A stretch of 9,950 nucleotides of DNA from Gemmatimonadota bacterium (GTDB lineage Bacteria; Gemmatimonadota; Gemmatimonadetes; Gemmatimonadales; GWC2-71-9), in NCBI GenBank assembly GCA_025361465.1, contig JANYAG010000136.1, positions 1 through 9,950 on the forward strand. Direction: 5' to 3'. The notes beneath the pieces were generated by a model that saw only the letters and a program-made list of their open reading frames with translations, ran no database searches and was not told the DNA's origin. This document shows positions 6,370 to 9,950 of this stretch, piece by piece. Positions within the stretch are counted from its first letter, which is position 1; every line of letters begins with the position of its first letter. A program made the position numbers and the translations under genes.

Positions 6370-6792
6370 TTACGGCTTGGCCACCCCGCGGGAAACGGCC
6401 CAGACGTACGCCGTCACCTGCAACAGTTCGTCTTCGTTGATGCCGCCCGGATGACTGATCATCGCGGTGTTGGGCACGCCAGTCCGGACGATACGCATGA
6501 TCATCGCGAGGCTGCCATCGCCGTTGCGCCACTTGTGCGCCCTGAGGGTCGGGGCAATGGCCGTCCCTTCGAGGTTCGGCCCGTGGCAGGCGAAGCAGGT
6601 GCCTTCACCATGAAAGACGTGGCGACCGGCTTCGATCAACTTCAGCCGCACCGCGACGCTGTCACGGAAGGCCTTGTTGGTGTCGGCGGGCTGCTGCGCT
6701 GCTAGCCCCGGAGCGAGCACGACGGCGGCGAGCAGCGAGGTCGCCACCAGGCGACGCAGGAACGAGAAGGAAAGAGCCGAGTGATCAGCCAT
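6370..6792 (-). CDS. Periplasmic single-heme cytochrome c
   Basis: A 140-residue class-I-like c-type cytochrome. The signal peptide (about 1-33: two arginines, hydrophobic core, cleavage near LAA-QQ) sends it to the periplasm, where heme is attached at Cys66-Phe-Ala-Cys69-His70. The likely distal ligand is Met111 in the PNTAMISHPGG segment, followed by a final helix DELLQVTAYVWAVSRG typical of the fold. An electron-carrier or small dehydrogenase-subunit role follows from the family. GGAGG lies 5 bases before the ATG at 6792. It is the first gene of the minus-strand cluster and diverges from the membrane protein and cytochrome-porin pair across 124 bases. A role as soluble acceptor for that cytochrome-porin is an attractive inference, not shown by sequence. 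Confidence 0.93.
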   Translation of the reverse strand: MADHSALSFSFLRRLVATSLLAAVVLAPGLAAQQPADTNKAFRDSVAVRLKLIEAGRHVFHGEGTCFACHGPNLEGTAIAPTLRAHKWRNGDGSLAMIMRIVRTGVPNTAMISHPGGINEDELLQVTAYVWAVSRGVAKP

Positions 6793-6900
6793 TCGAACCT
6801 CCGGGGCGTGTTGACGGGGGGCCCCTAGTGGGAGTAATGTAGTCGGATAATGGTAGCGGCCGAGTCACCCCACCCATTGCCGTTGCTGGCACTGCCCCCA

Positions 6901-6919
6901 CGCGGAGGAGGCCTCCGTG
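6901..6919 (+). promoter_or_regulatory. RBS-sequestering hairpin at the start of the membrane protein gene
   Basis: CGCGGAGG (6901-6908) pairs with CCTCCGTG (6912-6919) around a three-base loop AGG, giving eight consecutive pairs including one G-U. The 5' arm contains the Shine-Dalgarno GGAGGAGG, and the 3' arm includes the GTG start codon itself. In the transcript both would be paired, so translation of the 6917 gene should be weak unless the hairpin is opened by a protein, by temperature or by an upstream ribosome. This is a pairing I read directly; its use in the cell is inferred. Confidence 0.55.
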
Positions 6920-7360
6920 AATTCGACCCGCGCAATCCTTGCTGGGTTTATCGCCACCGCAGCGGTTACCACCCTCTGGCTGGTGGAGCCCTATCTCGGC
7001 CTTCCCGCGCTGGCGGTTGGCAGCATGCTGAGCAGCTTCCTTGCGGTCGCGACGGCCTACCTCCCGATCTGGCCCGCGGTCGGCTGGACCCTTCACGTCG
7101 TCGTCGGCATCGGATTGGCATTGACCTATGCCCGCTGGGCGGCGGATCTGCTGCCGGGCTCGCCGCTCGCGCGCGGTCTTGCCTTCGGCTTCGCGGTCTT
7201 CGTCGTCGCCCAGCTGACCTTCATGCCGCTGGTCGGCGCCGGGTTCTTCTCCCGTGGTGACCTGCCGCTCGTGGTCGGGAGCCTGCTCGGGCATCTCGTC
7301 TACGGTGGGCTGGTCGGCTTCATCTATGGATGGCGTGCGACGCCGAAACATGTCGGCTGA
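6917..7360 (+). CDS. Four-helix membrane protein, paralogue of the gene at 20-433
   Basis: A 147-residue membrane protein with four hydrophobic segments (about 5-23, 36-72 probably as one long or two helices, 84-106, 116-137). It starts at GTG 6917; GGAGGAGG lies 5 bases upstream and no better start fits. The C-terminal half matches the protein at 20-433 closely: GAGFFSRGDLPLVVGSLLGHLVYG here against GMGFFSGSVPVAMGSLVGHLMYG there. The pair of helix histidines is kept, in GWTLH (His60) and GHLVYG (His126). Unlike its paralogue it is poor in Met (3 residues). The function is unknown. It lies 57 bases upstream of the cytochrome-porin gene in the same orientation, so the two are probably cotranscribed. 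Confidence 0.85.
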   Translation: MNSTRAILAGFIATAAVTTLWLVEPYLGLPALAVGSMLSSFLAVATAYLPIWPAVGWTLHVVVGIGLALTYARWAADLLPGSPLARGLAFGFAVFVVAQLTFMPLVGAGFFSRGDLPLVVGSLLGHLVYGGLVGFIYGWRATPKHVG

Positions 7361-7417
7361 GTGCGACGCAGCAATCTCCCTTTTCCCCGGCGGCATGTTC
7401 CGTCGCGGAGGTCCGTC

Positions 7418-8818
7418 ATGAAGCAGCTCATGCGTCTGCTGGTCCTCGCCCTTTCCGCGATCGTCCTGGTTCCTTCACTCCACGCGGATGGGCTCAACGA
7501 CATCGCCCGCCGGTACGTGAGGGAACATGGGATGAGCGCGACCGCTCACGCGAACATCCCCTCCTTCTCGCGGCAGACCGGGCTGGCCTGCACCGCCTGT
7601 CATTCGGCCTTTCCGCATCTGACCCAGTTCGGCCGACTGTTCAAGCTGAATGGGTACACGATGACCGCGCTGCAGGTGGTGCGGGCCGGCGACAGCGGCC
7701 AGCGCTCGTCGCTGAAGCTTGACCTGATTCCCCCGGTATCGGCCATGGTGATGAGCTCGTTCACGCAGACGAGCAAGGCGGTCCCGGGAACGCAGAACGG
7801 GAACGTGCAATTCCCCCAGCAACTCTCGCTCTTCTTCGGTGAGGCGATCACGCCGCGCCTTGGCACCTTCCTCCAGGTCACCTACGACCCGGCGTCGGGT
7901 GGGATCGGGATGGACAACATGGACATCCGGTTTGCCAATCAGGGAACCCTGGGTGGCAAGTCGTTGATCTACGGCGCCTCGCTCAACAACAACCCCACGG
8001 TCCAGGACGTTGCGAACACGGTGCCGGCCTGGAGCTTCCCATACGCTTCCTCATCCACCGCCCCCTCGCCGGCCGCGTCCGCCGTCCTTGACCGCCAGCT
8101 CGGTCAGCGGGTTGCCGGACTCGGCACCTATGCCTTTTGGGACAACCACCTGTATGGCGAGTTCAGCGTCTACCGTTCGGCCGTCCAGGGCGCTAATCCG
8201 CTGCCGGATGCGACATCCACCAATACAATCAGCGGGGTGGCGCCGTACTGGCGCGCATTCTGGCACCAGCAGATGGGCCGCCAGGACTTGATGGTCGGCG
8301 TGATGGGGATGCGCACCACGGTCTTTCCGACCGGGGTCACGGGGCTCCGGAACCGCTTCTCGGATCTGGGACTTGATGCGCAGTTCGAGCTGCCGGTGGG
8401 TGAGGGGAAGGGCGGCATCACCGCGCATGCGATCTATCTCCGCGAAAAGCAGCACCTCGAGGCCGATGTCGCCAATGACGCGGCAACCAATCTCGACAAC
8501 TCGCTCAATACCTTCCGGGTGAACGCCTCCTATTACAACGCCGCGCGGACGGGACTCACGGCCGGCTACTTCTCGACCACCGGCACGACCGACGCACTGC
8601 GCTATCCCGCAGGCTCGGTGGGCGGGAGCGCGACCGGCAGCCCGAACAGCAGCGGGATGATCTTCGAGCTCTCGGCGCTGCCCTGGCTCAACACGCGATT
8701 CGAGCTGCAGTACGTCCTCTATACCAAGTTCAATGGCGGCAAGACCAACTACGACGGCTCCGGCCGCAATGCCACGGACAACAACACCCTGTACCTGATG
8801 AGCTGGGTGGTCTTCTGA
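7418..8818 (+). CDS. Cyc2-like fused cytochrome c and outer-membrane porin
   Basis: A 466-residue protein with a GGAGG site 6 bases before the ATG and a Sec signal peptide (1-23, cleavage near LHA-DG). Right after the signal comes a short heme domain: IPSFSRQTG (47-55), Cys58-Thr-Ala-Cys61-His62, then FPHLTQFGRLFKLNGY (65-80). This order matches the N-terminal signature I recall for Cyc2-type fused cytochrome-porins of iron-oxidising bacteria, P-x-F-A-R-Q-T-G, C-x-x-C-H, P-x-L-x-x-F-G-R-x-F-K-x-x-G-Y. From about residue 90 to the end the sequence alternates polar and hydrophobic residues with many aromatic positions and Asn/Gly loops, and it ends in an aromatic (LYLMSWVVF), as outer-membrane beta-barrels do. 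The length fits a 16-strand barrel. Related cytochrome-porins also occur in bacteria not known to oxidise iron, so the electron donor remains unknown. Confidence 0.82.
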   Translation: MKQLMRLLVLALSAIVLVPSLHADGLNDIARRYVREHGMSATAHANIPSFSRQTGLACTACHSAFPHLTQFGRLFKLNGYTMTALQVVRAGDSGQRSSLKLDLIPPVSAMVMSSFTQTSKAVPGTQNGNVQFPQQLSLFFGEAITPRLGTFLQVTYDPASGGIGMDNMDIRFANQGTLGGKSLIYGASLNNNPTVQDVANTVPAWSFPYASSSTAPSPAASAVLDRQLGQRVAGLGTYAFWDNHLYGEFSVYRSAVQGANPLPDATSTNTISGVAPYWRAFWHQQMGRQDLMVGVMGMRTTVFPTGVTGLRNRFSDLGLDAQFELPVGEGKGGITAHAIYLREKQHLEADVANDAATNLDNSLNTFRVNASYYNAARTGLTAGYFSTTGTTDALRYPAGSVGGSATGSPNSSGMIFELSALPWLNTRFELQYVLYTKFNGGKTNYDGSGRNATDNNTLYLMSWVVF

Positions 8819-8846
8819 TTCTGAACTAGCCAAGCAGGCAGAACGA

Positions 8847-8873
8847 CCGGGGCCCCCAGGACAGGGGCCCCGG
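8847..8873 (+). terminator. GC-rich hairpin terminator after the cytochrome-porin gene
   Basis: CCGGGGCCCC pairs perfectly with GGGGCCCCGG over ten bases around the loop CAGGACA, 28 bases after the stop codon at 8818. It is followed by CCTGTTATACTT, with only a poor T tract. It would end the membrane protein and cytochrome-porin transcript and insulate the XRE operon promoter, which begins immediately downstream. Confidence 0.75.
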
Positions 8874-8878
8874 CCTGT

Positions 8879-8919
8879 TATACTTCACAAAATGTCTGGT
8901 ATACTTGACATATTGTCTG
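8879..8919 (+). repeat. Two 20-bp direct repeats, probable XRE operator
   Basis: TATACTTCACAAAATGTCTG (8879-8898) and TATACTTGACATATTGTCTG (8900-8919) are direct repeats with 3 differences in 20, spaced 21 bp start to start, i.e. two helical turns. Each contains an inverted repeat of the form GACA-N3-TGTC (perfect in the second, one mismatch in the first). The AT-rich repeats lie between the upstream terminator and the XRE gene, and the second covers its -35 box. This is the layout expected for two regulator dimers binding side by side on the same face of the DNA. Confidence 0.75.
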
Positions 8920-8933
8920 CTACGGTGTACAGT
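8905..8933 (+). promoter_or_regulatory. Sigma-70-type promoter of the XRE operon
   Basis: TTGACA (8905-8910) is a perfect -35 consensus. After a 17-bp spacer comes TACAGT (8928-8933), a 4-of-6 match to the -10 box. Transcription would start near 8940, giving a leader of about 15 bases that contains the ribosome site GGGAGAGAG before the ATG at 8954. The -35 box lies inside the second operator repeat, so occupancy should block the polymerase. Confidence 0.7.
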
Positions 8934-8953
8934 TCAGCAACGGGAGAGAGACC

Positions 8954-9172
8954 ATGGCCACTGTTCGCCTGGGAAATCGATTGCGGGTCGCGCGGGCTGA
9001 GCTCCGGCTCTCACAGGAGCAGCTGGCCACCATGGCTGGCGTCACCCGACAGACAATCAGCTCGATCGAGAATGGCCAGTACGGCCCCTCGGCACTGCTG
9101 GCGTTCGTGATCGCCCACCGGCTGGGAAAGGCCGTCACTGATCTCTTCTTCATCGAAGGAGACACTCCATGA
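8954..9172 (+). CDS. Small XRE-family transcriptional regulator
   Basis: A 72-residue protein that is essentially one Cro/CI-type helix-turn-helix domain. The HTH core is QEQLATMAGVTRQTISSIEN (21-40), in which T31-R-Q-T lies in the recognition helix, followed by GQYGPSALLAFVIAHRLGKAVTDLF, the usual end of the fold. No ligand-binding domain is attached. Regulators of this short type often head operons with a small membrane protein and an ABC-2 exporter. The gene has the repeats at 8879-8919 directly upstream, so autoregulation is likely. Its stop overlaps the next start as ATGA (4 bases), showing a tight operon. Confidence 0.93.
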   Translation: MATVRLGNRLRVARAELRLSQEQLATMAGVTRQTISSIENGQYGPSALLAFVIAHRLGKAVTDLFFIEGDTP

Positions 9173-9471
9173 CCGCACCATCGATTGAACGCGACGAACG
9201 CACCACGAGCGTCGAGAACGCCGGCTATCGGTGGTCGTATCTCGTCCTCTCGTTTGGACTGCTCGCCATCGTCGCCTACCGCAGTTTCGCCTTTGGCGAA
9301 GCGTCCGGTGACTTGCTCGCACTCGTCGCCCTCGGCGGGGTCGTGAATGCAGGGTATCAGGGATTCCATCGCGTGCTCTATCGGCGCTGGGTGGTTCAGC
9401 TGGTGGTCACCCTGGTGCTTGCCGCTCTGCTCGCCACCGTGGCCTTCTGGCTGCCGCGTCAGGGAGTCTGA
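9169..9471 (+). CDS. Small three-helix membrane protein of unknown function
   Basis: A 100-residue protein with a polar N-terminus (1-20) and three hydrophobic helices at about 23-40 (WSYLVLSFGLLAIVAYR), 47-66 (GDLLALVALGGVVNAGY) and 72-94 (RRWVVQLVVTLVLAALLATV). No catalytic motif is visible, and I cannot place it in a named family with confidence. It begins at the ATG of the ATGA overlap with the XRE gene and ends 27 bases before the ABC ATPase start, so all three are surely cotranscribed. It may be a membrane partner of the regulator or transporter; that is inferred from position only. Confidence 0.85.
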   Translation: MTAPSIERDERTTSVENAGYRWSYLVLSFGLLAIVAYRSFAFGEASGDLLALVALGGVVNAGYQGFHRVLYRRWVVQLVVTLVLAALLATVAFWLPRQGV

Positions 9472-9498
9472 CGCAATGATCCCGAATCTGGAGGTGGC

Positions 9499-9950
9499 AT
9501 GACACCGCTGGCCATTCGCACGATTGGTCTTGGTCGTGATTTCGGCACCGTCCGGGCCCTCGACGATGTGACGCTCGAGGTTCCCGGTGGAATCATCTTC
9601 GGATTTCTCGGACCGAATGGGTCCGGGAAGACCACGGCCATTCGACTCCTCCTGGGTCTGCTGGAACCGGATCGAGGAAGTGCCGAGGTGCTGGGCTGCG
9701 ACACGCGGACCAATGCGGCAGCGATTCGGCAGCTGAGCGGCGCCTTGCTCGAGCACAATGGGCTGTATGAGCGGTTGAGTGCGATCGACAATCTCGACTT
9801 CTACGGCAGGATCTGGGGTCTTCCGGCGGCCGACCGGCGGGAAAGGACTTGCGAACTGTTGACCCGGCTGGATCTCTGGGACCGGCGGCACGAGGTGGTG
9901 GCGGGCTGGAGCCGGGGCATGAAGCAGCAACTCGCGATTGCCCGCGCGTT
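9499..9950 (+). CDS. ABC-2 type transporter ATP-binding protein (partial, cut by window end)
   Basis: The first 150 residues of an ABC ATPase, running off the right edge. GGAGG lies 4 bases before the ATG at 9499. Walker A is GPNGSGKTT (38-46), preceded by the typical ALDDVTLEVPGGIIFGFLG. The Q-loop region reads SGALLEHNGLYERLS, with Glu or His where many family members have Gln, and the signature motif is WSRGMKQQ (137-144) instead of LSGGQ. Both variants are common in the CcmA/NatA-like branch that powers ABC-2 exporters for drugs, lipids or peptides. Walker B and the D and H loops lie beyond the window. A permease gene should follow, and the substrate cannot be told. Confidence 0.93.
   Translation, partial: MTPLAIRTIGLGRDFGTVRALDDVTLEVPGGIIFGFLGPNGSGKTTAIRLLLGLLEPDRGSAEVLGCDTRTNAAAIRQLSGALLEHNGLYERLSAIDNLDFYGRIWGLPAADRRERTCELLTRLDLWDRRHEVVAGWSRGMKQQLAIARA

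Noticed and set aside
6811..6851. TTGACG and GATAAT in the divergent cytochrome region as a plus-strand promoter
   Set aside because: The two elements are 29 bases apart, too far for one promoter, and the better spaced hexamers match -10 poorly.
8051..8833. 260-codon minus-strand open frame opposite the cytochrome-porin gene
   Set aside because: It is a shadow of the barrel-coding region, with no ribosome site and no recognisable domain.

Overview
The window is GC-rich, gene-dense bacterial DNA. It encodes many exported proteins: two lipoproteins, a PCu(A)C-type copper protein, a periplasmic c-type cytochrome and an outer-membrane cytochrome-porin. The two lipoproteins look like families common in Gemmatimonadota and related soil or freshwater bacteria. 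I assign that phylum from memory of such proteins, not from a marker gene. Base use is fairly uniform and no insertion sequence, integrase, phage gene or CRISPR array is visible.

Left part (1-1580). A small methionine-rich membrane protein (minus) diverges from an ECF sigma factor (plus). The sigma gene overlaps a short zinc-binding anti-sigma gene by 14 bases. A strong bidirectional hairpin terminator separates this pair from tRNA-Arg(CCG) on the minus strand.

Middle (1690-3816). Two lipoprotein genes of unknown function diverge from each other. The second converges on a toxin-antitoxin pair (AbrB-like antitoxin, then Doc/Fic toxin, minus strand) that has a palindromic element upstream.

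Minus-strand cluster (3882-6792). In transcription order it holds a single-heme cytochrome c, a PCu(A)C-like lipoprotein, a secreted coiled-coil protein and a phosphodiester-glycosidase-like protein. The last two genes overlap by 10 bases. Diverging from this cluster is a plus-strand pair (6917-8818): a second four-helix membrane protein homologous to the first gene of the window, then a 466-residue protein with one CxxCH heme site and a predicted beta-barrel, resembling the Cyc2 family of fused cytochrome-porins. The divergent arrangement suggests, but does not prove, an electron-transfer and metal-handling locus that moves electrons between outer membrane and periplasm.

Right edge (8880-9950). 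After a strong terminator comes an operon of a small XRE regulator, a three-helix membrane protein and an ABC-2 type ATPase cut by the window end. Its promoter has a consensus -35 box embedded in one of two 20-bp direct repeats spaced 21 bp apart, a likely autoregulatory operator.
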